Shown: positions 1 through 6,350, counted from the stretch's first letter. The stretch is 12,034 nucleotides of DNA from Firmicutes bacterium UBA5486 (GCA_002427045.1 DIPO01000073.1:32479-44512), one strand, 5' to 3'. The notes: generated by a model from the letters alone, not told the origin. Numbers and translations are program-made.

Positions 1-1
1 A

Positions 2-73
2 AAAATCAATGACAACGCAAAAGGTATTAATCATAGAAAGATATTGACTGATGAAAATGTTAATAATTGCTAG
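2..73 (+). CDS. C-terminal end of an upstream gene (partial)
   Basis: A frame open from the left edge of the window encodes 23 residues and stops at TAG (71-73). The other two forward frames hit early stops. The stop codon overlaps the first base of a good intrinsic terminator, as expected for the real end of a gene. The last residues include ILTDENV, which faintly resembles the C-terminal end of RbsB-like sugar-binding proteins. That is only an impression from a few residues. The product cannot be identified from this stub. Confidence 0.4.
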   Translation, partial: KINDNAKGINHRKILTDENVNNC

Positions 74-100
74 CTCCAAATTTACATGGAGCTTTTTTTT
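72..100 (+). terminator. Intrinsic terminator of the upstream gene
   Basis: A perfect 6-bp stem, AGCTCC (72-77) with GGAGCT (88-93), encloses a 10-nt loop and runs straight into eight T residues (93-100). It separates the upstream gene from the sugar operon, so the operon needs its own promoter. Confidence 0.8.
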
Positions 101-109
101 ATGAAAAAA

Positions 110-160
110 AGTACCGTAGTACTATAAGACGGAAAAAAAGAAGGACATATATAGTACCAC
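110..160. promoter_or_regulatory. Candidate operator: AGTAC dyads upstream of the sugar operon promoter
   Basis: AGTAC-CGTA-GTACT (110-123) is a perfect 5+5 palindrome. Its right part, GTAGTACTATA (116-126), recurs inverted as TATAGTACCAC (150-160), matching at 10 of 11 positions. The cluster lies just upstream of the -35 element at 167, where an activator or a looping repressor would bind. No regulator of the operon is encoded next to it, so the cognate protein is unknown. Confidence 0.35.
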
Positions 161-166
161 AGTCAG

Positions 167-195
167 ATGACAATAAAAACGGGTAATGATATATT
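167..195 (+). promoter_or_regulatory. Sigma-A-like promoter of the sugar transport operon
   Basis: ATGACA (167-172, 5 of 6 to TTGACA) is followed after exactly 17 bp by TATATT (190-195, 5 of 6 to TATAAT). An extended -10 TG lies at 187-188. Transcription would start near 202, giving a leader of about 155-160 nt before the binding-protein gene. This is the best promoter I see between the terminator at 72-100 and the first gene. Confidence 0.6.
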
Positions 196-201
196 TAAAA
201 T

Positions 202-361
202 GATGTTAAGAATTATATGTAAGATAATTTTACTAGGCAATTCCTTCTCTTTATGATATTTTGGATAGTTATGGAGGCTACTAAAGGAGGTGAAGAGAGA
301 CGCAAACCTATTTTTACAGGTCCTAACCCATTACAGAAAATATGAGGAGGTTTTATGAAAA
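202..361 (+). other. Leader of the sugar operon with an unused Shine-Dalgarno and a 24-codon ORF
   Basis: The predicted leader holds a near-perfect Shine-Dalgarno, AAAGGAGGTG (283-292), with no ATG, GTG or TTG at useful spacing. An overlapping 24-codon reading frame runs from ATG 271 to TGA 343-345 and ends at the Shine-Dalgarno of the next gene. It is basic in the middle, contains GGEERRKP and lacks a good ribosome site of its own. A segment at about 299-318, starting GACGCAAACC and ending in CCTAA, recalls the 3' half of GEMM-type c-di-GMP riboswitches. The 5' half and second helix are not recognisable, so I do not call a riboswitch. Confidence 0.3.
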
Positions 362-1630
362 ATGTTTAAAAAATCGATGATTTTTGTGTTGCTTATTATT
401 CTCTGTTTTTCTAGTGTAGCAAGTTCTGCAAAAACTGTAGTGCGTTTTCAGGATTGGCACATGACCGAAGATGTCTGGCTTAAATGTCTAAAAGAAGTGA
501 AAGCGGATTATGAAAAACTTCATCCCGAAGTAGAAATTCGTTTTGAACCGGTTGCCCATAAAGATAAATCAAATAAGTTTATTATTGCTTCTGAAGCTAA
601 AAATGCACCGGATGTAGTTCATTGTGAAATACAAGACATTCCACCTTATATTGCTAAAGGTTATCTATTGAATCTAAATGATCTGATTGAAAAAGAAGAT
701 AAAAACTTTTTAGATCAATGGGCTGACGGTCCGAAACAAATCTGTAATTACTATGGTCAAATGAGAGCTATGCCTGATAATGCCCAATCCATTGTGCTCT
801 TTTACAACCCGAGACTTTTTAAGCAAGCGGGTTTAGATCCTAATAAGCCTCCAACAACTTGGGAAGAATTTCGCGAATATGCCAAGAAGTTAACTAATGG
901 TAAAGACCAATGGGGATTTGGTATGGTAGCGAATAAGAGTGCTTCTTTAATTAGTAGGTTCTTTCCGATCCTATGGTCATTTGGCGGAGATATTTTCAAT
1001 GAAGATATGACCAAATCGAAACTGGATTCACCAGAATCTATTGAAGCATTTGAGTTTTTTGTTGATTTATATATAAAAGATGGTGTAACTCCACCAGCAC
1101 CGAACGAAATGTCTGCACAGGATGTTCGTACATATTTCTCTCAAGAAAAAGTGGCAATGCAATTTGGTTCTGGTTTTACTATATCCATCGTGGATCAACT
1201 TAATCCAAGTTTAAAAGCGCCCGAAGTTCTAAAATGTGCGCCATTACCTGTAGGTAAAAATAAAGTTACCTTCTCCCAAATGGACTTTTGGGGCATAAGT
1301 GCAAATACAAAAGTTAAAGAAGAAGCTTGGGAATTTGTGAAATATTTAACCAGTAAAGAGGTTCAGACCAAATTTTTCATAGATAATGGTGTTACTTCTG
1401 CCCGTATTGATGTCGGGGAGTCGGAATTAATTAAAAATAATAAATTTGGCAATGTTATTTCAGAACAAATTCCTTATGGGAAAGCAATGCCTATGTTTAT
1501 TGGTATGAACGAAGTCAATGACGCAATAATTATTGCTACTCAAGAAGCTTTGACTAAACAGAAGACTCCAGAAGCGGCTTTGAAAGATGCATCCGCCAAA
1601 GTAAATTCTATTATTGCTCGTTATAAGTAA
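362..1630 (+). CDS. Carbohydrate ABC transporter substrate-binding protein (CUT1, UgpB/MalE type)
   Basis: This 422-residue extracellular sugar-binding protein of ABC solute-binding family 1 should capture a sugar outside the cytoplasmic membrane and hand it to the two permeases downstream. Residues 1-23 form a Sec signal peptide (basic MFKK, hydrophobic core 6-20) with a likely signal peptidase I cut after SSA. Cys15 follows IIL, which is not a lipobox, so the protein appears not to be a lipoprotein. The mature part has the usual two-lobe pattern, with PDVVH near residue 85, FYNPRLF, a PPTTWEEF segment and a late AWEFVKYLTS helix. The start is ambiguous. GGAGG (346-350) lies 11 nt from this ATG but only 4 nt from an out-of-frame ATG at 355, which opens a four-codon frame stopping at 367-369. 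Family assignment is firm; the substrate is unknown. Confidence 0.93.
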   Translation: MFKKSMIFVLLIILCFSSVASSAKTVVRFQDWHMTEDVWLKCLKEVKADYEKLHPEVEIRFEPVAHKDKSNKFIIASEAKNAPDVVHCEIQDIPPYIAKGYLLNLNDLIEKEDKNFLDQWADGPKQICNYYGQMRAMPDNAQSIVLFYNPRLFKQAGLDPNKPPTTWEEFREYAKKLTNGKDQWGFGMVANKSASLISRFFPILWSFGGDIFNEDMTKSKLDSPESIEAFEFFVDLYIKDGVTPPAPNEMSAQDVRTYFSQEKVAMQFGSGFTISIVDQLNPSLKAPEVLKCAPLPVGKNKVTFSQMDFWGISANTKVKEEAWEFVKYLTSKEVQTKFFIDNGVTSARIDVGESELIKNNKFGNVISEQIPYGKAMPMFIGMNEVNDAIIIATQEALTKQKTPEAALKDASAKVNSIIARYK

Positions 1631-1644
1631 TTTAACTGTTGTAT

Positions 1645-1677
1645 GGACGGGGGATGAGTTTTGTTTATCCTCCGTCC
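1645..1677 (+). promoter_or_regulatory. Intercistronic stem-loop after the binding-protein gene
   Basis: GGACGGGGGAT (1645-1655) pairs with ATCCTCCGTCC (1667-1677) over 11 bp, with one G-U pair and an 11-nt loop. No T tract follows, so it is not a simple terminator. It sits 14 nt after the binding-protein stop codon and just ahead of the permease ribosome site. Such hairpins in ABC operons (the REP elements after malE are the classic case) stabilise the upstream message, so the binding protein is made in excess over the permeases. That role is inferred here. Confidence 0.65.
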
Positions 1678-1696
1678 TCAAAATGGAGGGCTAGAG

Positions 1697-2557
1697 ATGA
1701 GATTTTCTCTTAGCGATAAATTGCTGGCGTATCTATTATTGCTTCCAGCTGCATTAGTTCTTTTTTTTGTATTGTTATTTCCAATGGTCTCGACATTGCT
1801 GACGAGTTTTGGGATTGAATTGAATAATTTCAACTTTACTTTTGATAATTATGTTCGTTTGTTTAAGGATCCCGAGTTTTGGAATAGTTTTAAAAATACA
1901 CTGATTTTTGTACCCATATCGGTTATAGGGGATTTAGTTTTAGGATTATCAGTTGCCCTATTGTTGAATCAAAAAATAAAAGGAAGAAAATTTTTCCGAG
2001 TGTTAGTGTTATTACCCTGGATGATTCCGAGTGTAGTTACTGGAGCAACCTGGCGTTGGATGTACAATCCGATTTCCGGTATTATTAACTCAATTTTGCT
2101 ACGAGTCGGCCTGATTGAGGAGCCAGTATTATGGTTAAGCTCAAAATCAATTGCTTTGTTTAGTATTATTATGGCAAATATATGGCGAGGGTTTCCTTAT
2201 GTTATGTTAATTATGCTTACTGGCTTGCAGTCTATTGACTCTGATATTTATGAGGCTGGAACCATAGATGGAGTAAATTCTTGGCAGAAATTTATTTATT
2301 TAACTTTACCTAACTTAAAGAAAAATATCATAGTGGTTTTAGCGCTAACCACTGTATGGGAATTCCGCCAAATTGACCTAGTCAAAACGATGACTGGGGG
2401 TGGACCCGGATCATTAACCGAAGTATTGGTATCCTTCGTATTTAAACAGTACTTTGAATTCTTTCAGTTTGACTATGCCTCAGCCATTGCAGTAATTATG
2501 AGTGTACTGATGCTTATAATTAGTATCCCTTATATAAAAGGAATTTTGGCAGACTAG
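1697..2557 (+). CDS. Sugar ABC transporter permease, MalF/UgpA type
   Basis: This 286-residue inner-membrane permease of the CUT1 family forms half of the transmembrane channel for the sugar bound by the upstream protein. About six membrane segments are visible: roughly residues 10-35, 68-92, 100-122, 151-178, 209-222 and 261-281. The cytoplasmic EAA loop that docks the ATPase is present as EAGTIDG (186-192) followed by LP (204-205). The MalF-type TGGGPGSLTEVL segment starts near 233. I chose ATG 1697 because GGAGGG (1685-1690) lies 6 nt before it. An in-frame TTG at 1661 falls inside the intercistronic hairpin and has no ribosome site. The next gene starts 17 nt after the stop, with its ribosome site in the gap. 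Confidence 0.93.
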   Translation: MRFSLSDKLLAYLLLLPAALVLFFVLLFPMVSTLLTSFGIELNNFNFTFDNYVRLFKDPEFWNSFKNTLIFVPISVIGDLVLGLSVALLLNQKIKGRKFFRVLVLLPWMIPSVVTGATWRWMYNPISGIINSILLRVGLIEEPVLWLSSKSIALFSIIMANIWRGFPYVMLIMLTGLQSIDSDIYEAGTIDGVNSWQKFIYLTLPNLKKNIIVVLALTTVWEFRQIDLVKTMTGGGPGSLTEVLVSFVFKQYFEFFQFDYASAIAVIMSVLMLIISIPYIKGILAD

Positions 2558-2574
2558 TGGGAGGAGAAAACGCT

Positions 2575-3420
2575 ATGAAACAAATATCGAAAAAAGTTAG
2601 GTTTAATTGGAAAATAGTTATTTATCTGTTGCTTGCTGTAGTTTTAATTTATGTGCTTTTTCCGATCCTATGGATGATTATAACATCGCTTAAAAGTGAA
2701 CAAGAGGCTTTACTTATTCCGCCAACTTGGTTTCCCAAAAAAATAACGACTTTTGGTTTTCGATACATGTGGCAAATGAAACCGTTTTTAATTTATTTTA
2801 AGAATAGTTTACTTACAGCTGGACCAACTGCAATCTTTTCCACGTTATTTGGTGGGTTGGCAGCTTATAGTGTTTCCCGATTTCGTTTTCCGTTACGTAA
2901 ATTTTTTATGGGTTTTGTGTTATGCACACAGATGATCCCCGGTGTTTTATTAGTGGGGCCGTATTTTAAGGTCTTAAATAAATTTCAATTATATGATACA
3001 CACTTAGCTCTAATTCTTGGTTATACTGCAGTTGCGTTACCATTTTGTACCTGGATGTTAAAAGGATACTTTGACAGTATTCCTCGTGAACTAGATGAAG
3101 CTACTCTCGTCGATGGTTGTACTAAGTTTACTGCTTTTTTTAAAGTTATATTACCGTTGTCGTTTCCCGGCATAGTCGCTACTGGAGTTTTCAGTTTTTT
3201 ATTGGCATGGGGAGATCTCCTGTGGGCGCTTTGTCTAACCTCATCTGAGTCCATGTCAACAGTTACATTAGGAATTGCTAATAGTGTTGGTGAATATCGA
3301 GTGGTCTGGCCAGCCTTAATGGCGGCAGCACTGATCGCGTGTGTTCCATCAATTGTATTTTATTCATTTCTGCAAAAATATATTGTGAGCGGTATGACTA
3401 AAGGTGGAGTTAAAGGATAA
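2575..3420 (+). CDS. Sugar ABC transporter permease, MalG/UgpE type
   Basis: The second permease of the CUT1 transporter has 281 residues and is the partner of the preceding protein in the membrane heterodimer. It starts with a basic cytoplasmic tail (1-13) and a first membrane helix (about 14-36). The family signatures AAYSVSRFRFP (near 96-106) and the EAA loop EATLVDG (175-181) with LP at 193-194 are clear. ATG 2575 is preferred because GGGAGGAG (2559-2566) lies 8 nt upstream. The longer in-frame GTG at 2557 would overlap the previous stop codon and has no ribosome site. No MsmK/UgpC-type ATPase follows, so the transporter must borrow an ATPase encoded elsewhere, as is common for CUT1 systems in Bacillota. 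Confidence 0.93.
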   Translation: MKQISKKVRFNWKIVIYLLLAVVLIYVLFPILWMIITSLKSEQEALLIPPTWFPKKITTFGFRYMWQMKPFLIYFKNSLLTAGPTAIFSTLFGGLAAYSVSRFRFPLRKFFMGFVLCTQMIPGVLLVGPYFKVLNKFQLYDTHLALILGYTAVALPFCTWMLKGYFDSIPRELDEATLVDGCTKFTAFFKVILPLSFPGIVATGVFSFLLAWGDLLWALCLTSSESMSTVTLGIANSVGEYRVVWPALMAAALIACVPSIVFYSFLQKYIVSGMTKGGVKG

Positions 3421-3450
3421 AAAGATAAATGATTATTATAAGGTGATAGT

Positions 3451-4269
3451 ATGGATGTAAGTTTAACGATATCAACTCCTGGATCTAGATTTTCTCCTAT
3501 TGTGCTTCAGGGTGATTATATTGAGCAAATTAGAATTGCCAAGGATTTAGGCTTTAACTATGTTGAACTGCACGTTCGTGATCCAAAGAAGATCGACCTT
3601 TCTTTATTAAAGAAAGGTTTGCTTGAAACTGGTATTAAAGTTTCAACTATTGGGACGGGTCAAGCTTATGTAGATGAACAGATCTATTTTTCGTCTCCTG
3701 ATGAGTCAATTAGACGTAAAGCTATAGAGCGTATAAAAAATCAAATTAGGTTTGCTGCTGAACTAAAAGCAAAAGTGATTATTGGAACGATTAAAGGGCC
3801 CCTACCTCTTGAGGTAGAAAAGGTTCAAACCGCTAAAGATTATATTCTTAAAGCTCTTATAGAATGTGTAAAGTTTGCAAAACAATTTGGAACTCAGCTT
3901 ACTCTAGAAGCAATTAACCGCTATGAATCAAACTATTTGAATAATGCTGCAGAAACTGTTGAATTAATTCAAGAAGTTGATTCTCCATTTTTGGGCTTGC
4001 ATTTAGATACCTTTCATATGAACATTGAGGAGATATCTATTACAAAAACCCTTTGTAAGTATTCGGACTATTTGGCTCATCTTCATTTAGCAGATAGTAA
4101 TCGTTGGGCTCCGGGAATGGGTCATATGAATTTTCGCAGTATTTTAAAGACATTGCAGGAAATAAATTATCAAGGTTTTCTCGGAATCGAGTGTTTACCA
4201 GTTCCATCACCGAGAGAGGCAGCTGTATATTCTCTAAAATATATTACTAATATGCTGAAGAGGATGTAA
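3451..4269 (+). CDS. Sugar epimerase/isomerase of the xylose-isomerase-like TIM-barrel family
   Basis: This 272-residue cytoplasmic protein belongs to the AP-endonuclease-2/xylose-isomerase-like TIM-barrel superfamily. The metal-binding set of ketose 3-epimerases can be read directly: Glu153 (LTLEAINRYE), Asp186 (HLDTFHMN), His212 (HLHLADSNR) and Glu247 (GIECLP). Published D-tagatose 3-epimerase ligands are Glu152, Asp185, His211 and Glu246, so the spacing is identical with an offset of one. Arg218 and the PGMGHMNF segment also fit that group. It is the last gene of the transport operon (30 nt after the permease, ribosome site AAGGTGAT at 3440-3447). It therefore probably epimerises or isomerises a ketose or sugar phosphate derived from the imported sugar. 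L-ribulose-phosphate epimerase, hydroxypyruvate isomerase and inosose-type activities cannot be excluded. Confidence 0.85.
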   Translation: MDVSLTISTPGSRFSPIVLQGDYIEQIRIAKDLGFNYVELHVRDPKKIDLSLLKKGLLETGIKVSTIGTGQAYVDEQIYFSSPDESIRRKAIERIKNQIRFAAELKAKVIIGTIKGPLPLEVEKVQTAKDYILKALIECVKFAKQFGTQLTLEAINRYESNYLNNAAETVELIQEVDSPFLGLHLDTFHMNIEEISITKTLCKYSDYLAHLHLADSNRWAPGMGHMNFRSILKTLQEINYQGFLGIECLPVPSPREAAVYSLKYITNMLKRM

Positions 4270-4323
4270 ACTAATATCTTATAAGAATCGCCACTAATTA
4301 CAATTTACTCTTGGTGAGGATAC

Positions 4324-4363
4324 AAGGGCAGCATTAATTTAATGCTGCCCTTAACTAATTTTT
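4324..4363 (+). terminator. Terminator of the sugar operon
   Basis: A perfect 13-bp stem (4324-4336 with 4340-4352, core GGGCAGC/GCTGCCC) closes a 3-nt loop. TTAACTAATTTTT follows, with the T run at 4359-4363. The U tract is interrupted, but the stem is very strong and lies 55 nt after the epimerase stop codon. It ends the four-gene operon and isolates the response regulator. Confidence 0.8.
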
Positions 4364-4404
4364 ACAAGCAGTGGGGAATTATCATGTTCAATCAAATCCT
4401 AATT

Positions 4405-4413
4405 TGCTATAAT
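4405..4413 (+). promoter_or_regulatory. Extended -10 promoter of the response regulator gene
   Basis: TGCTATAAT (4405-4413) is a perfect extended -10 element. The -35 position at 17-bp spacing (TGTTCA, 4385-4390) matches the consensus at only three positions, which an extended -10 tolerates. Transcription would begin near 4420, leaving a leader of about 180 nt. Apart from this element, I see nothing firm between the operon terminator and 4600. Confidence 0.5.
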
Positions 4414-4600
4414 AAATATGTTCATCGAATTTCATTTTTAATGTTTCTGGTTAAAAGAAAGCCTCTCCAAATTGAGATACCTTTTATCAATAATATCATG
4501 GCAATGATACTTCTTTCGGATCAGGCAGTATTGCTAAATTCTTGCGTTAATTCAAAAGAGAAACACAAGATTTGTTGGAGAAGGGAGTCGAATAAGATAA

Positions 4601-5281
4601 ATGGATAAAATTAAGGTTTTGCTTGTAGATGATCAGCTTCTTTTTGTGGAAAGCTTAAAAACAGTTCTAAATACCAGAGCACAGGATATGGTAGTGGTAG
4701 GAGTGGCTCATGATGGAATTACTGCTGTGAAGTTAACAGAAAAATTACAGCCGGATGTAATATTAATGGATGTTAGAATGCCTAAGATGAACGGGGTGGA
4801 AAGCACTAGAATAATTAAAGAAAAGTATCCGGAGATTCGGGTACTAATGTTAACGACTTTTGATGATGATGAGTATATATTAGAAGCTTTAAAATTAGGA
4901 GCAGTTGGTTACATCTTAAAAGATATACCTCCATCTGAATTAATTGCGGCAGTCCGTGCGATTTATCACGGAGGAGTTTTAATTGCGCCGAAGGTTGCGG
5001 TTAAGTTAGTTAATAGAATAGATCACGGTAACCTTCAAATGCGAATGGAATCTGGAAAGCCGATTCCCGAATGGCTCAAAGAGATGAGCTCCAGAGAGAA
5101 GGAGATTCTCGGCTTGATGGCTCAGGGGTATGATAATAAAGAAATTGCACGTAAAATTTATATTGCAGAACAAACAGTTAAAAATTATGTCAGTATTATA
5201 TATTCCAAATTAGGTGTGAAAGATCGGGTTCAAGCCTCACGAATGGCAATAGAAGTGGGATTGGACCGTTATTATAAATAA
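4601..5281 (+). CDS. NarL/FixJ-family response regulator (LuxR-type DNA-binding domain)
   Basis: This 226-residue two-component response regulator should bind DNA once phosphorylated by a histidine kinase. The receiver domain (about 3-120) has the acidic pair Asp10/Asp11, phosphoacceptor Asp57 in ILMDVRMPKMNG, the Thr85/Thr86 switch region and Lys107 in YILKD. A short linker leads to a LuxR-type helix-turn-helix (about 162-216) with SSREKEIL and the recognition-helix pattern EQTVKNYVSIIYSKLGV. All catalytic residues are intact. No sensor kinase is encoded on either side, so it is an orphan here. The ribosome site AAGGGAG (4581-4587) is somewhat far from ATG 4601, so translation may be modest. 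Its signal and targets are unknown; proximity to the sugar operon is the only hint, and a terminator separates them. Confidence 0.93.
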   Translation: MDKIKVLLVDDQLLFVESLKTVLNTRAQDMVVVGVAHDGITAVKLTEKLQPDVILMDVRMPKMNGVESTRIIKEKYPEIRVLMLTTFDDDEYILEALKLGAVGYILKDIPPSELIAAVRAIYHGGVLIAPKVAVKLVNRIDHGNLQMRMESGKPIPEWLKEMSSREKEILGLMAQGYDNKEIARKIYIAEQTVKNYVSIIYSKLGVKDRVQASRMAIEVGLDRYYK

Positions 5282-5311
5282 CCATCTATTCAAGGAGTGA
5301 TGGAAATTAAA

Positions 5312-5352
5312 CAATTCCTTTGAATTTAAAAGTAAACACTACTAAGGAATTG
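5312..5352. repeat. Short inverted repeat in the 281-bp gap before the Nudix gene
   Basis: CAATTCCTT (5312-5320) is perfectly complementary to AAGGAATTG (5344-5352) across a 23-nt loop. No T tract follows, so it is a poor terminator. It could be an operator or a weak end signal for the response regulator. The right arm extends to TGCAATTCCTTA on the minus strand (5343-5354), a 12-mer that recurs at 9830-9841. Otherwise, positions 5282-5562 contain no recognisable gene or convincing promoter. Confidence 0.4.
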
Positions 5353-5562
5353 CAAAATTAAATTATTTAAGATTTAACTACATATTTGAAGTGAATTCAT
5401 GACTTATTAATCCATACCACGGAAAACGTTATTGCAAGCTACCACGATTTTTCCACAGTGTATATAGATGTCACGAATTTAGACTGGATAATCCCACTAA
5501 GAATTGTCAAACAATACCTTATGATTGAAGGAGTCTTTCTGGTTAAAACAGGAGGTTAGATA

Positions 5563-6018
5563 ATGGCAAAACATGGGTACCCCGAACCAACAGTAGGGGC
5601 TTTAATCTTTAATCATTCCGGTCAGATCCTTTTGATCCGGGGGGAAAAATTTAAGAATCGCTATGTAATTCCCGGAGGCCATATTGAGATCGGTGAAACA
5701 ATGGAAGAAGCATTACGAAGAGAAGTTAGGGAAGAAACAGGGCTGAAGATTAATAAAATCAAAATCATCGGTTTACAGGAAGCAATCTTTCCGGAGCACC
5801 ATATAAATTCTCGGCATTTTATATATATCGATTTTCTTTGTCAGGCCGAACCAGGAGAAGTTGTTCTGAATCATGAAAGTGAAGAGTTTATCTGGATAAA
5901 CCCGGAAGAAGCTTTAGAAATTCCACTAGAAACCTATACAAAAGGTTTAATCAGAGAGTATCTGAAGGGTGAAGAATCAGCATTTCGAAGAAGTATTTTT
6001 TATAAAATTGGGAAATAA
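5563..6018 (+). CDS. Nudix hydrolase
   Basis: This 151-residue cytoplasmic Nudix-fold pyrophosphohydrolase cleaves a nucleoside diphosphate linked to another moiety, using divalent metal. The Nudix box is perfect at residues 39-61: Gly39, five residues, Glu45, seven residues, then REVREETGL, with metal-binding Glu54, Glu57 and Glu58 of the REVREE core all present. The N-terminal PTVGALIFN strand and the YVIPGGH entry to the box are typical of the ADP-ribose/nucleotide-sugar pyrophosphatase-like group. The substrate cannot be read from sequence in this promiscuous family. ATG 5563 follows AGGAGG (5551-5556) at 6 nt. It is monocistronic, facing a convergent micro-gene, and no clear promoter of its own was found. 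It may be a housekeeping or sanitising enzyme. Confidence 0.92.
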   Translation: MAKHGYPEPTVGALIFNHSGQILLIRGEKFKNRYVIPGGHIEIGETMEEALRREVREETGLKINKIKIIGLQEAIFPEHHINSRHFIYIDFLCQAEPGEVVLNHESEEFIWINPEEALEIPLETYTKGLIREYLKGEESAFRRSIFYKIGK

Positions 6019-6021
6019 GGT

Positions 6022-6077
6022 AAAAAAGAAAGCCGGCACGAGGGCAAGCAGAGCTATTTATTTCCCCGGTGCCGGTT
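6022..6077 (-). terminator. Minus-strand terminator of the YjcZ-like gene
   Basis: On the minus strand, CCGGCAC pairs with GTGCCGG (plus 6069-6075 and 6033-6039), extended by a G-U and an A-U pair. An inner GGG/CCC helix can shorten the roughly 29-nt loop. The stem is followed on that strand by CTTTCTTTTTT (plus 6022-6032). It terminates transcription coming from 6219. On the plus strand it lacks a T tract, so any effect on the Nudix transcript would be weaker. Confidence 0.7.
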
Positions 6078-6129
6078 ATTGAGGATAGAGAGAGGCTGAA
6101 CCTACAGGCGGTTTATGGCTATCCTATAC

Positions 6130-6219
6130 TTATACAGTACCTAAAACCAAAAGAATGAGAATTAAAAACAGAACAAACGCCAACATATTATCAAAACCTC
6201 CAACTTTTAAAGAACCCAT
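6130..6219 (-). CDS. YjcZ-like small membrane peptide (29 residues)
   Basis: This is a minus-strand micro-gene: ATG at 6219-6217 and TAA at 6132-6130, encoding 29 residues. A perfect ribosome site (GGAGGG, plus 6226-6231) lies 6 nt upstream of the ATG, which strongly favours a real gene. The peptide starts MGSLKVGGFDN and continues with one hydrophobic helix (about residues 12-29, AFVLFLILILLVLG). That layout, glycine-rich head plus single membrane segment, matches the YjcZ family of tiny sporulation-associated proteins of unknown function in endospore formers. A hairpin with arms 6082-6088 and 6119-6125 and the terminator at 6022-6077 follow. I found no convincing sigma-A promoter. The minus-strand CATATTATA (6284-6276) could be a sporulation-sigma -10, but no matching -35 is evident. 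Confidence 0.75.
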   Translation of the reverse strand: MGSLKVGGFDNMLAFVLFLILILLVLGTV

Positions 6220-6320
6220 TATTCACCCTCCATTTATAATAGATTTGCTTAAACAATGGAACCAGTTTCTAATTATATAATATGGGAGACGACAGAAAGA
6301 AGGAACTCTGCTTTTGGTAT

Positions 6321-6350
6321 AACTAAAAGAGGGAATTGTCTAATTCCCTC
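6321..6350 (-). terminator. Compact hairpin, terminator-like on the minus strand
   Basis: GAGGGAATT (6329-6337) and AATTCCCTC (6342-6350) form a perfect 9-bp stem with a 4-nt GTCT loop. On the minus strand TTTTAGTT follows (plus 6321-6328), as in an intrinsic terminator. On the plus strand the downstream sequence is not T-rich. No minus-strand gene lies immediately to the right, so it may simply block antisense transcription into the YjcZ-like gene, or be a protein-binding palindrome. Confidence 0.45.

Noticed and set aside
299..330. c-di-GMP (GEMM) riboswitch in the sugar operon leader
   Set aside because: Only a GACGCAAA...CCTAA resemblance is present. The first half of the aptamer and the tetraloop receptor helix are missing.
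4342..4608. 88-codon forward frame before the response regulator
   Set aside because: It begins inside the sugar operon terminator. The alternative ATG at 4384 has only a weak GGGGA site, the product has no recognisable features, and a strong extended -10 element lies inside it. It is kept only as a possible gene remnant in the findings.
5395..5559. Open frame of about 54 codons ending at the Nudix ribosome site
   Set aside because: It has no ATG or TTG start and only a late GTG at 5458 without a Shine-Dalgarno. The length is near chance for this composition, although the translation looks moderately protein-like.
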